Positions 21,001-24,684 of a stretch of DNA of 41,860 bases are shown here, piece after piece; position 1 is the stretch's first letter, and each line of letters starts with the position of its first letter. The notes under the pieces were generated by a model that worked only from the letters and a program-made list of their open reading frames with translations, had not been told where the DNA came from and did no database searches. Where the stretch lies: the NCBI RefSeq assembly GCF_001434785.1, contig NZ_AZDT01000036.1, positions 1 through 41,860 on the forward strand, in the 5' to 3' direction. Origin of the DNA: Levilactobacillus namurensis DSM 19117. Its GTDB lineage: Bacteria > Bacillota > Bacilli > Lactobacillales > Lactobacillaceae. A program made the translations under genes and the position numbers.

Positions 21001-23797
21001 TGCCAGTGTCACCACCAGTGATTCGGCCCTGACCAGCGCGATAACCAGCTTGAGTGACACGTCACAGGCCTTAGCCAGTGAATCCGCTGTGGTTTCGGCT
21101 TCGACGGCCAGCCTGAGTGCTGACTCGTTGTCCGACCTGTCCACGTCGATCAACAGTCTGAGTGTGGCTTCGCAGTCTGAACAAAGTGAGTTGTCCGCTG
21201 CGTCTGAATCCACGACCAGCTTGAGCGAACGGGTAGCTTCCGATTCCACGTCGGCTTCCATGGCGTCCGAATCAGCGGCTAGTCAGAGTGAGGCTTCGGC
21301 CAGTGCTTCGGCTTCGATGAACTCCTTGAGTGCGTTATCCGCGAGTGAGGCTTCGGCCCACACCTCCGCAAGCACGTCATCGTCGCAATCGGCCAACGCT
21401 TCGCTGAGCGTGGTCACCAGCACGATCTCCGCGAGTGAGACCAGCATGAGTGACCGGTCCGCCTCGGATGCCAGTGCGTTGACATCGACGTCGGAAGCTG
21501 AAGCGAGCCTGAGTGCTCGGACCAGCGCCGCCATCAGTCAACAATCCGTCACGTCCGAATCGTTAGCCTCCGTCTCGAACATGAGTCTGAGTGCTCAATC
21601 GATCTCCGAGGCCAGCTTATCAGCCATGGTTTCCGAATCCTTGGATAGCATGGCCAGTGCCTCTAAGAGCGACCAGAGCGTCTCGAATTCGTTGACCAGC
21701 TTGAGTGAGCGGTCCGCGAGTGAGTCGGCTGATCAGTCGACTTGGTCCGAGACCAGCACCAGCATCTCGATCGCCAACTCGCAAGCCAGTGACGCTTCGA
21801 CGTCCATGGTGGCTTCGCAAAGTGCTTCGCAGAGTGCGGCGACTAGCGCATCGACGGCTTCCGCAAGTCAAGCGGCGTCCGTATCAGCCAGTCGTTCGGC
21901 CGTGGCCAGTGCCACGTCCGCTTCGGACTCCGCGGCCCAATCCGCGTTGACCAGTGCGCAGAATAGTCTGAGTTCGGTCTCCGAAAGCGCGGCTAGTGAA
22001 ACCTCCGTATGGCAATCGGTCAGCCAGAGTCTGAGTGAGGCGGCAACGTCGAACTCCTTGATTGACTCCGTCACGACCAGTGTCATCACCAGCTTGAGTA
22101 CGGCTTCGCAGAGTTTGGCTAGTGAAACGTCGTTAGTTTCCGCTTCGGCAGGGAGCTTAAGCGCCGCTTCGCAATCCGAATTCTCAACGTCAATCGCCAG
22201 CTTGAGTGACTTGTCCGTATCCACTGAGAGCTTGGCTTCCGCGGTCTCCGCTTCCGAAGCCAGCGCCAGTGACCGGTTAGTCTCCGATGCAGCGTCCGCT
22301 TCAGCGACGTCTGAACTGGAACAAAGTCAGAGCGCAGATTCCATCAGCGCTTCGGCTTCCACGGCTTCGTTGAGCGCAATGTCGCAGAGTGAAGCCTCCG
22401 CAAGTACGTCGGCAGTTGATTCCGCCACGGCTTCGGCTTCGGCCGTCGCCTCCGCTGAAGATTCGGCAGTAGCTTCCGCCGTTGCTTCGGCTGAGACCTC
22501 CGCTTCCATCAGTACCAGCATTGACCAATCGATCACGGACGCTAACCGGCCGATCCCAGGTGGTAACGGGGATCACGGCAACAGCGGCCAAGGTAACTCT
22601 GGTCAAGGCACCGAAACGATTGTGAACGACGGTGCGGCAGACCAAGCCGTCGTCACGCCAACGGCAACGCCAGTGCTCCAGAATGGCTCCTCTGCTGATA
22701 AGATCAGCAAGTCGCCAATCAAGAGTGTTTCGGCAATCAAGAAGATTGGCTTGTACAAGACGCCAAACTTCTCGAAGAAGACCCGGATCACCTGGTACGC
22801 TAAGCAGCCACGGACCAAGCAACCACAATTCGTCGTGCTGGGAACGGCTCGTTCGAAGAGTGGGAAGTTACGGTACAAGGTTCGGGACGTCAACCACGGG
22901 TCGAAGACCTATGGGTTGGTCGGTTACATTACCGCCAACAAGAAGTACGTCCGGAACACTTACTACCAGACGTTGACCACGGCTAAGCACCAGAAGACCA
23001 AGACGATTACGATCCTGAATCCAAAGGGTGTCAACGCCTACAAGACGGCCGCTCGGAAGGGGAAGGTCGGTCATTACCGTCAAGGTCAACAGTTGAAGGT
23101 CAAGCGCATCGTGCACTACCACTTGACGACCCGGATCCAGTTGGCTAACGGCCGGTACATCACGGCCAACCGTCAATGGATCAAGACCGGCAAGGTAGCC
23201 ATTCACCAGAAGCACGTTCGGGTACAACGGGGCGTCAACTACCGCCACGCTGGGACGCAACGGGCAGTGCAAAATACCACGACTTACGCGGCAACGCCAA
23301 GTCGGTTGTCTGGTAACTTGGCTTGGACCCAGTACAGTGCGCAGGCCTTACAACGGATCGCCCCAACCACGACCGTTGGCCAACCGGCCGGTCAAGGCCC
23401 CGCTCAAGTTGCGCGGTTATTGATCGATGGTCGGCAACGTGTGGGCCTGTACAGTTCCACGACCTTCACGTCAGCTCACCGGTTAGCTTGGTTGAACTTC
23501 CAAGGACCACTAGCTGAACGGCCAGAGTTGATGGTCATCGGGACGGCCTTATCGCCAGATGGGACGTTACGTCTGAAAGTCCGCGACATTAACCCGCAAT
23601 CGCCAACCTTTGGCCTCGAGGGTTACATCACGGCTGATCAGGACTACGTCAAAGTCTACGCGGCCTCTGCAGATAGTCAGGCACCGTTGGTCAATGTACC
23701 GTTGACCTTAGATGCGACGACTTGGACTTACGCGGAAAATGGTGACGTGATCTACCAGATCGCTGGGACCTACGTCACGGTTTACCGGCCAGTCTAA
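11..23797 (+). CDS. Giant serine-rich repeat surface adhesin (SRRP1), N-terminus apparently incomplete
   Basis: A single open frame encodes 7,928 residues of a serine-rich repeat adhesin, expected to be O-glycosylated and exported by the accessory Sec system encoded nearby. Residues 1 to about 970 form a non-repeat region that aligns by eye with the second adhesin at 37332 (for example IAPNLINGIAKQALSDVRS against IAPNIINGIAHQAMTDIRS) and ends in MBG/Ig-like beta modules (about 760-970). Residues about 972-7510 are Ser-rich repeats. A Gly-rich linker (about 7515-7540) leads to two DUF5776-like modules (about 7574-7653 and 7803-7885) around an SLAP/SH3-like segment (about 7664-7727). No LPxTG motif or C-terminal membrane segment is seen. 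The ATG at 11 has no Shine-Dalgarno sequence, is preceded by in-frame TGA and TAG, and starts inside the homologous region without a signal peptide. The coding region is certain; the start is not. A frameshifted upstream part is likely. Confidence 0.9.
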   Translation: MNYSFSSVNLKGTIAKLSELFTDYDENQSLQESTSAAAPVWTDSNYKSDQSKDYNQGYSDYTRDFTSGVYQWLDGVADQAKNASTANSLLDNQKYDSSALSGDGNASAGAVAGSTVLTVLNNLVGTTYASDVLKYNNISDNIANSSISSAANALNMYIGVIAPNLINGIAKQALSDVRSIGGTMADDDYAPATLVQAVGLNSATESLVNTLGMTSLLKTSLFQHVYEALVANATAAIENSWAIGEDQALKGFLQNGYVYGDSGTNKSPYSSINGYSETDPASILNATHTTNNDGDSDKLSSLAEAAGYAWTQKVIGNVMTVANVDALGGQEKTNITEIVDQLVTNGKLSEDEADEILNRSSATGTTNEVENGVAHTFDANNSALDYVRSGEGAQAVIKQLYDVEYSAAKAALNDYVNYPNMTTDQLAENQAKYMYTNPAYEGLATSHAAIEVGVYSQIMRALRLNDTPYRAMVYANDIVHATAIGDTEGVGNTNIVAAVSSSTGQTIDKADAGTLTAENSELKDINGKYIRDRVGIGASTAYDQLPVFVRASDPLYATTPANMPTQAQADAMADYMDQFVYEVFDKAYAQELAAATRAFNAGQSLAEQKYEESTNGQIPSVEEAGSYNGFNYQDDGSTSDYVTASKGLYNEKGLAGRLFTDGYNQNLVTITVTNSSGSAQQSANFLKTSMGKNQTTTVNTLAGKSVTITAQTPDSGWSVGSTNPVTLNNVTGDTATMYSAAEESPDVALTGSTATTAVKFAYVRSAGYNYDFLKTIEGYYNTQNASTMLPDTQTVYPSWNNGVNEEGSAGAQGYQISKDDLVVTNDGAKVGDYAYHLTDAGAQKLLDYINGTVLASQSATTKASVAVPTAASLAAYSGTLTIQKAIDEQYLPTIIAHNVTNVLADPTPIISFVDKATSADGKTDLTGKAVTNTLNVDWNKVGYYPVTITVTDPTSNQTVSKVVYAIVVSQEASTSAATSEAQASTSMVTSQSVATSVSAIVSQSQSASTSTADASDASISDASLSLSAEVSGSEASLSDVEASVSASDASVSAQSEAEASTLASVSASEASMSQRTSADQSQLSVQSQSMASMSEQSQKSLDSVNSEVSQSLKSVNEASTSDASISASLKSLSEASKELASDNSERSQSDASASAAASASTSEAAESAASQSAVASTSTKTSQSVQDSQEASASTSIQESKSIASQSERNSVQESQTNASQSQAIASTSAVVSQVTSRNTSLSLASASQESEVSDISASITSQSLESEDFDQSAASEAIKSVSDLSTSIANDNSVMSASVDSLISASNSLASQSLANSLSQMSASMASQSQAISLSDESVSAASVSASVAQSVAQASEASVSDRLVSDQASESAIISVEQSMSDASVSMSQAIASQSVSQSVRQSVNQSISEEISASQKASASTSASASADASASDSRFASAQASTSAQTSAQVSQSAASLSQVASANASASATASASAAQSLSQASEALNSLSTISASMSASDHSLSQRSLDDQSLSQALSESQASLDSRVASDRSELSQISKSATSLSQQSLSVQTSQVSEMSKSLASMSDTGTIDSETSQAMDSLSQSSESQAVQSGEQSAQASAAASLSDKQAASASTSQKVADSVATSQHDASVSASTSLQDSADLVASQLASQASASASTSANTSAQDSRVTASESRVTSEVQASDNSLSQGSASESATASVLTSVSQSVSGDASQMAEFSESAASLSTVSLSQSQQLSEIDDSRTSLSNASLSDLSQSQSTSAAHESLSAGSIASATSQSLASVSEGSASVASELSTISESEASFSEVSASAGASVSMVSASEASMSDQLLSVASADASLSAMASAATSQSVHQSQQASASAETSAKTSAAISASQSASAKASVSAAASLSEVVASMSASDNSLSQRSVDDASLAASLSDVTASLSARDSANASELSVYSQSLMSLSDASVSEYTSSEASQLSEMSKSLVSLSQTNGSDDTISDALTSLSNQSTTDSQTQSEWSEQSVSLSKANESASAASATTQESQTASISAAASASDQSVHASQVQSGEQSQNIASVSTDQSVLTSAATSVSDAMTSNSQAMSQALSSGNDSAIQSAHIEGSTIASASAVVSQAVTSMSEASVSDFSQSVASLSTQAQSTKSLMSQISDSEASLASENASQSVSVSDTSASEASMSDLVASASASMKSLADRSQSLGSAHESASASAEVSAAQSASTSKALADSQSASASAVVSTSDSAEVSASQSASQSTSLNSVLSEASASANSLSQVSESDASTSAALSESVASLSARNSADESLRSVASISEASVSQMSLSNLSASEASQSAEISKSLASLASASKDDQSISDSLTSLSDQSVSEQSLQSQWSEASQSLSVAQSQASDASTSLHDASEASASAATSASTASANNSADASTSRATEMSNASGSASADQSTLTSNATSVSEALTSQSIAMSEAVSASDSEAVASVSQAGSVLTSQSVVISESAASLSEASVSDMSTSIASVSEMSESAISTSAQVSASQASAESLSASESVSVSITSQAEASQASASASGSQAVTSLSEASAMESASHASASASAETSASQSASQSTSLVDSTSLSIVMSEASASANSLSQVSASDASQSAILSASTASLSARNSANESQASVASMSEASVSQLSVSNLSASEASQSAEISKSLASLASASKDDQSISNSLSSLSEQSVSEQSLQSQWSEASQSLSVAQSQASDASTSLHDASEASLSAATSTSTASANASAEASTSRATEMSNASESVASEESTLTSAAASVSDALTSESANQSQAIQQSDSEAAASASEAASTIASQSAAISTSVASLSEASMSDLSKSIESLSDQSDSAMSTSAQVSASEASAASLSASESVSVSVTSQVEASLASGSASDSQAVTSLSEASAAESVAHASASASAETSASQSASTSTSLVDSASLSAVNSELSVSAASLSQRSESDAAASVSTASAEASLSVRNSADQSIASAQSESLNSISTTSLSNLSASEASQSAEISKSLASLASASKDDQSISNSLDSLSQQSVSEQSLQSQWSQASQSQSVAQSQASAASTSLHDASEASLSAVTSASTASAKTSASISTEQAASASDASASVSADQSVSQSVQSSLSTAITSNSAVMSQAQSQDDSQAIQSASEVASALASASTAASVSDASLSAASMSDLSTAIESQSDASKSMNSLTSAITSAETSMSHQSLANSESISATSTVESQLSEASASASTADRSLSEQSASESVAHASASASAETSASQSASTSTSLVDSTSLSVVNSQISVSEASLSQASQAIASEASELSQSEASLSATTSLAESQTSTNSISLASVSQMSLSNLSASEASQSAEISKSLTSLASASKDDQAISDSLTSLSDQSTSEQSLQSQWSEASQSQSVAQSQASAASTSLHDASEASQSAATSEAHVSAEASTSVATSQSIANSDAWASESAAQSGLTSTQDSLSEALNSNSAATSAAASANDSRAIVSASQVGSALTSASAVLSASEASMSANSISELSKSIMSLSDASASTDSQSIVASESVASLSTRSESDDASASMTSELVASLSGASVSASSSMVSLSEQSASESVAHASASASAETSASQSASQSTSLVDSTSLSIVMSEASASANSLSQVSASDASQSAILSASTASLSARNSANESLNSVFSQSLASVSQMSLSNLSASEASQSAEISKSLASLASASKDDQSISNSLNSLSEQSVSEQSLQSQWSEASQSLSVAQSQASDASTSLNEASVASQSAVTSTSTASAANSADASTSRATELSTASASVASEESTLTSTAASVSDALASESANLSQAIQQSDSEAVASASEAASTMASQSAMVSASVASLSQASQSDLSQAIESLSDLSRSAISTSAQVSASEASVASMSASESVSVSITSQVEASQSVVSASASASLQSLSAQSASESVAHESASASAETSASQSASQSTSLVDSTSLSIVNSEMSVSAASLSQQSLADASQASELSKSEVSLSARTSADESVLSQNSISLDSISNNSLSNQEASTASEFSEISKSLTSMASGSQEDQSVSDSLASLSEQSQSQSAAQSQWSETSKSISVARSQASVASASDATANSVSVSVATSQANSQAAASAEASSSTAQLQSTASASMAADQSTLTSAETSLSQALTSTSAAMSTAQSQDDSQAIASVSTTASALASASGIVSASAASLSANSISELSKSITSLSGASKSMTSLIDQASASEGSLADRSAFDSQSVSATSELENSLSVLSASASASLNSLSDQSVSESLAHESASDSAATSASQSASQSTSLVDSASLSQVTASISASDNSLSARSTADASISTIMSESEQSLSARTSADESQFSTNSLSLASTSQQSLSNLSASEASQSAEISKSVTSLAESSNQDQSASNSLTSLSAQSVSEQSLQSQWSEASQSQSVAQSQASAASTSLHDASVASQSAVTSASTASANDSATASTSRAAELSAASESASTAQSVLTSTMASVSDALTSNSIAMSVAQSQSDDQAIQSASEVGSTIASQSAVISASATSLSQSSQSDLSQSIESLSDLSQSTISLVSQISDSEASMSDRSASDSRSVSATSELEASLSAASVSASGSMASLSEQSASESAAHESASASADASASASAVASQHQSASADTSTSISASQSASQSTSVVQSQSLSQITDSISASDNSLSARSTADASVSAVMSASEQSLSTRTSADESQLSTASISLASVSQMSLSNLSASQASQSAEISKSLTSLASASKDDQSISNSLTSLSDQSVSEQSLQSQWSEASQSTSVAQSQASDASLSEDQASAESQSAQISASTASANDSATASTSRATELSTASQSASEAQSVVTSAETSVSQALASNSMMMSQARSESDSQAIQSASEVGSVIASVSASVSMSATSLSESSQSDLSQSIESLSTLSKSTTSLISQISESEGSMSDRSASDSRSVSATSELEASLSDLAASASDAVASLSERSQSEASAHESASGSAATSASQSASQSTSLVDSQSLSQVTSALASGNDSLSQRSTADASVSAGMAESEASLSARNSADESLQSNQSQSLASVSTTSLSNLSASEASQSAEISKSLTSLASASKDDQSISNSLSSLSEQSVSEQSLQSQWSEASQSTSRAQSQASAASTSLHEASAASQSADTSASEASMNASMSTSASQASATSEAVASTSAAASALASVQESVTSASLSNSIITSLVQSLSTVASTSTTVVTSVLNSLSTDSQALASESAAVSMSTASLSEASQSDLSQAIESLSDASRSADSAGSAYDQSETSMSAQSASDSASVSVTSQIEASMSAASTSGSQAMTSLSAASAMESAAHASASASAETSASQSASTSTSLIDSASLSQVTSAMSASDNSLSQRSVDDASISATMSVSETSLSARTSADISVLSAESTSLTSISDTSLSNQSASMASEVSEMSKSLTSLNEASLSDQTVSDALTSLSQQSQSASVAQSQWSQASDSRATSASEASESAASMAQASQVSQSQRASQSTVSASALTSAQASQASVTSEAFASTSVVDSQLTSAQASVSEALTSTSAAMSTAQSQQDSDAMTSASAVASAVASQSAVISTAEGSLSATSLSNLSESITSLSTLSKSTTSLISEVSQSEASMSDRSASDSRSVSATSELENSLSERSASVSASMNSLSDQSVSESQAHESASGSAETSASQSASTSTSLVDSASLSQLFSAMSASENSLSAASESNASQSAIVSASTSSLSARNSADESLNSQASQSLASVSQMSLSDLSASEASQSAEISKSLASLASGSQDDQSVSNSLASLSAQSVSEQSLQSQWSEASQSQSVAQSQASDASTSLTEASEASQSAVTSASTASAANSADASTSRATELSTASESISAVQSAVTSNAASVSDALTSESIAMSEAVSASDSETVASVSAAGSALASQSAVISESAASLSAASVSDMSTSIASVSEMSESVISASTQVSASMASAASLSASESVSASITSLSEASMSAASASASASLNSLSDQSASESAAHESASASAELSASQSASTSTSFVDSTSLSQVVSAISVSETSMSDQSQADASASADASTSEASLSARTSTAASVAASASASMNSLSTISLSNLSASEASQSAEISKSLTSLASASKDDQSISDSLTSLSEQSVSEASLQSQWSETSTSVSIAESQASQASASTVASTSASASAVASETRQSESVSASVAASVSAVASEASASTSAEQSAVNSAQTSLASASASLASEASAVASVSASVTTSDSALTSAMTSLSESSQALASESAVASASTASLSAASLSEFSTSIDSLSTLSTSTASELSNAVASETSMSEHSASDSASVSLTSELEASLSGVSVSASTSMVSLSEQSASESVAHESASASAELSASQSASTSTSLVDSASLSQVVSAMSASDNSLSQRSLDDASVSTAMSESETSLSARTSTDLSVLGSVSASINSISNLSLSNLSASQASQSAEISKSLTSLASASKDDQSVSDSLTSLSEQSISEQSLQSQWSEASASALTSANQASETSTDASVQTSQQTSLITSQATESASVAASVAASQSAVASEASASDAAEQSTLTSVENSLSGAVASASAMASAVASLSQSLSQAANSESAITSATTSAMTSMSTVSQNLASQSAAVSASAASLSANSMSELSQSISSLSDLSTSTTSLISEISESETSMASQSAFDSVSVSATSQLESQMSAVSASVSASLNSLSAQSASESAAHESASASAELSASQSASTSTSFVDSTSLSQVGSAISASEASQSDALVSDASASAEVSASEASLSVQVSVATSQESAASVSLASISNMSLSELSASQASQSAEISKSLASLTSASQSDQSVSNFLTSLSEQSVSEQSLQSQWSETSASVSTAQSQASQASASTVASTSASQSAAASEALQSESVSASVAASVSAVNSEASASVSAEQSAVTSAETSLASASTSAASEASIVASVSASVTTSDSALTSAITSLSDTSQALASESAVVSASTASLSADSLSDLSTSINSLSVASQSEQSELSAASESTTSLSERVASDSTSASMASESAASQSEASASASASMNSLSALSASEASAHTSASTSSSQSANASLSVVTSTISASETSMSDRSASDASALTSTSEAEASLSARTSAAISQQSVTSESLASVSNMSLSAQSISEASLSAMVSESLDSMASASKSDQSVSNSLTSLSERSASESADQSTWSETSTSISIANSQASDASTSMVASQSASQSAATSASTASASQAASVSASRSAVASATSASDSAAQSALTSAQNSLSSVSESAASETSVWQSVSQSLSEAATSNSLIDSVTTSVITSLSTASQSLASETSLVSASAGSLSAASQSEFSTSIASLSDLSVSTESLASAVSASEASASDRLVSDAASASATSELEQSQSADSISASASTASLSAMSQSEASASTSAVDSATASASAVASAEDSAVASAVASAETSASISTSIDQSITDANRPIPGGNGDHGNSGQGNSGQGTETIVNDGAADQAVVTPTATPVLQNGSSADKISKSPIKSVSAIKKIGLYKTPNFSKKTRITWYAKQPRTKQPQFVVLGTARSKSGKLRYKVRDVNHGSKTYGLVGYITANKKYVRNTYYQTLTTAKHQKTKTITILNPKGVNAYKTAARKGKVGHYRQGQQLKVKRIVHYHLTTRIQLANGRYITANRQWIKTGKVAIHQKHVRVQRGVNYRHAGTQRAVQNTTTYAATPSRLSGNLAWTQYSAQALQRIAPTTTVGQPAGQGPAQVARLLIDGRQRVGLYSSTTFTSAHRLAWLNFQGPLAERPELMVIGTALSPDGTLRLKVRDINPQSPTFGLEGYITADQDYVKVYAASADSQAPLVNVPLTLDATTWTYAENGDVIYQIAGTYVTVYRPV
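2922..22540 (+). repeat. Serine-rich repeat region of SRRP1
   Basis: About 6,540 consecutive residues are dominated by Ser alternating with Ala, Gln, Glu, Leu, Val, Thr and Asp, and almost no Pro, Gly or Cys occurs. All Ser codon families (TCN and AGY) are used. In characterised SRRPs this type of region is the O-glycosylated stalk. The regular spacing of Leu/Val/Ile/Ala between Ser, together with recurrent Glu, Asp, Gln and Lys, makes an extended helical or coiled structure possible; that is inference. The region ends where the Gly-rich linker starts. Confidence 0.93.
4690..21760 (+). repeat. Higher-order repeat of about 1,032 bp (344 residues) inside SRRP1
   Basis: The block S-A-E-I-S-K-S-L (or a variant such as V-S-E-M-S-K-S-L) recurs near 4697, 5918, 7017, 8049, 9078, 10111, 11143, 12174, 13209, 14305, 15338, 16396, 17428, 18460, 19521, 20597 and about 21630. 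Most spacings are 1,029-1,035 bp; a few are 1,058-1,099 bp and the first is about 1,220 bp. Each block is followed by a DDQS-containing stretch and then, about 110 bp later, by a single Trp in QSQWSE or a variant (near 6037, 7135, 8167, 9198, 10229, 11265 and so on to 21740). The first copies are the most degenerate. Positions were read by eye and may be off by a few bases. Confidence 0.88.
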
Positions 23798-23827
23798 ACA
23801 GAGTTGTGCGTTAGAATCATAGAATTT

Positions 23828-23876
23828 AAAAACGTGTTCAGTGCTTCCCGGTGGGGCGGCGCTGAGCACGTTTTTT
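23828..23876 (+). terminator. Rho-independent terminator after SRRP1
   Basis: The arms AAAAACGTGTTCAGTGC and GCGCTGAGCACGTTTTT pair over about 17 bp with two G-T wobbles and are followed by a T run. The hairpin starts 31 bp after the SRRP1 stop. A near copy lies at 24635-24682. Confidence 0.85.
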
Positions 23877-23946
23877 AGGTATTGGAGGATATTTTGGGGG
23901 AGAAATGCGGATTTAGTTCTGATAGGGTGATGCGGAAATAGAATCA

Positions 23947-23975
23947 TTGCGGAATGGCTCTACAGCGTATATACT
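23947..23975 (+). promoter_or_regulatory. Predicted promoter of the mazEF-type pair
   Basis: TTGCGG (23947-23952) is followed after 17 bp by TATACT (23970-23975), about 30 bp upstream of the antitoxin start. The -10 overlaps the palindrome GTATATAC, a possible site for the autoregulation usual in this family. The upstream terminator makes an independent promoter necessary. Confidence 0.55.
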
Positions 23976-24005
23976 CAAATTAATCTAAAAGTGGAGGTAG
24001 CGCTC

Positions 24006-24269
24006 ATGCAGGAAATTCACTCAAAATCGCATTTAGCTAAGTGGGGAAACTCCCAGGCAGTTCGGATTCCCCAAGCGATTGTTCAAGAGCTTAATCTAAC
24101 GGGTCATGAGGAACTTACCATCTCCGTTAAGGATGGCTCGATTGTCTTAACACCCACGAACAAGACACCGAACACGATTCAAGACCTATTTGCTGACTGG
24201 CACGACGACGGTAACCGGGACAGTGAGTATGATTGGGGAGAGCCTGTGGGGCGGGAATTAAAATGGTAG
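24006..24269 (+). CDS. mazE: MazE/AbrB-type antitoxin
   Basis: This 87-residue protein is the antitoxin of a type II toxin-antitoxin pair. In the family it dimerises through an AbrB-like swapped-hairpin fold, binds its own promoter, and neutralises the MazF endoribonuclease with an acidic C-terminal tail. The N-terminal half carries the signature KWGNSQAVRIPQAIVQELNL followed by beta strands (LTISVKDGSIVLTP). The C-terminal part is acidic and Trp-containing (DLFADWHDDGNRDSEYDWGE), as expected for the toxin-binding tail. The ATG at 24006 is chosen because GTGGAGGT ends 7 bp upstream; an in-frame GTG at 23991 lies inside that ribosome binding site. The stop overlaps the toxin start by 7 nt, so the two genes are translationally linked. 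Confidence 0.9.
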   Translation: MQEIHSKSHLAKWGNSQAVRIPQAIVQELNLTGHEELTISVKDGSIVLTPTNKTPNTIQDLFADWHDDGNRDSEYDWGEPVGRELKW

Positions 24270-24604
24270 GTCAAGGTGATATTTTCTTTGTTGATTTAAC
24301 GCCTAGTCAAGGCCATGAACAGATGAGTCGTAGGCCGGCGCTAGCGCTAAGTAACAATTTAGTTGCGAAGACAAGTGGCATGACAGTCGTGGCCCCCATT
24401 AGCTCAACACGACGGCGTTTTCCGATGTATTACCCTTTAGGTCTTGCGAATAAGGTGCATGGTCAGGTTCTGTTAGATCAGACGCGAGCTTTAGATTTGC
24501 GGGCCCGCAAGATTCGCGATTCAGACATTGTAGACCATCTTTCAAAAGACGAGTTAGAAGCTATCGTTAAGCTTTACCAGTTATTGTTTAGCCTCGATGA
24601 TTAG
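24263..24604 (+). CDS. mazF: MazF/PemK-type endoribonuclease toxin
   Basis: This 113-residue toxin belongs to the MazF/PemK family, whose members cleave mRNA at short specific sequences when the labile antitoxin is lost. Family landmarks are visible: GDIFFVDLTPSQGHEQMSRR with RPALALSN at the N-terminus (the catalytic Arg region), VVAPISS in the middle (the conserved Ser/Thr region), and LLDQTRALDLR near residues 73-83. The length fits the family. The ATG at 24263 overlaps the antitoxin stop. A TTG further upstream would add residues not seen in the family, so it was not used. The gene looks intact. It sits between the adhesin gene and the convergent accessory Sec operon and has no obvious role in adhesin biogenesis; it may stabilise this repeat-rich locus, which is inference. 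Confidence 0.91.
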   Translation: MVGQGDIFFVDLTPSQGHEQMSRRPALALSNNLVAKTSGMTVVAPISSTRRRFPMYYPLGLANKVHGQVLLDQTRALDLRARKIRDSDIVDHLSKDELEAIVKLYQLLFSLDD

Positions 24605-24634
24605 TCACTGTTGAGCGCCTGAAAATGTAAATGT

Positions 24635-24682
24635 CAAAACGTGTTCAGTACTTCCCGGTGGGGCGGCGCTGAACACGTTTTT
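24635..24682 (+). terminator. Rho-independent terminator after mazF, near copy of the one after SRRP1
   Basis: The arms AAAACGTGTTCAGTAC and CGCTGAACACGTTTT pair around the same loop (CTTCCCGGTGGGGCGG) as the hairpin at 23828-23876. The hairpin begins 31 bp after the mazF stop. One stem position that is a T-G wobble in the first copy is a T-A pair here, so pairing is kept. Confidence 0.85.
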
Positions 24683-24684
24683 GC

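Noticed and set aside
4690-21760. CRISPR or satellite-like DNA array
   Set aside because: The periodicity is in protein sequence with synonymous drift, unit lengths are mostly multiples of three, and there are no short identical repeats with unique spacers.
3016-22536. Many minus-strand open frames of 60-196 codons opposite SRRP1
   Set aside because: They arise because complements of the repeated Ser, Ala and Glu codons rarely give stops. They are themselves low-complexity, recur with the repeat and lack ribosome binding sites.
24233-24262. TTG start extending MazF by 10 residues
   Set aside because: MazF proteins start just before GDI-type motifs. The ATG at 24263 overlaps the antitoxin stop in the usual coupled manner.
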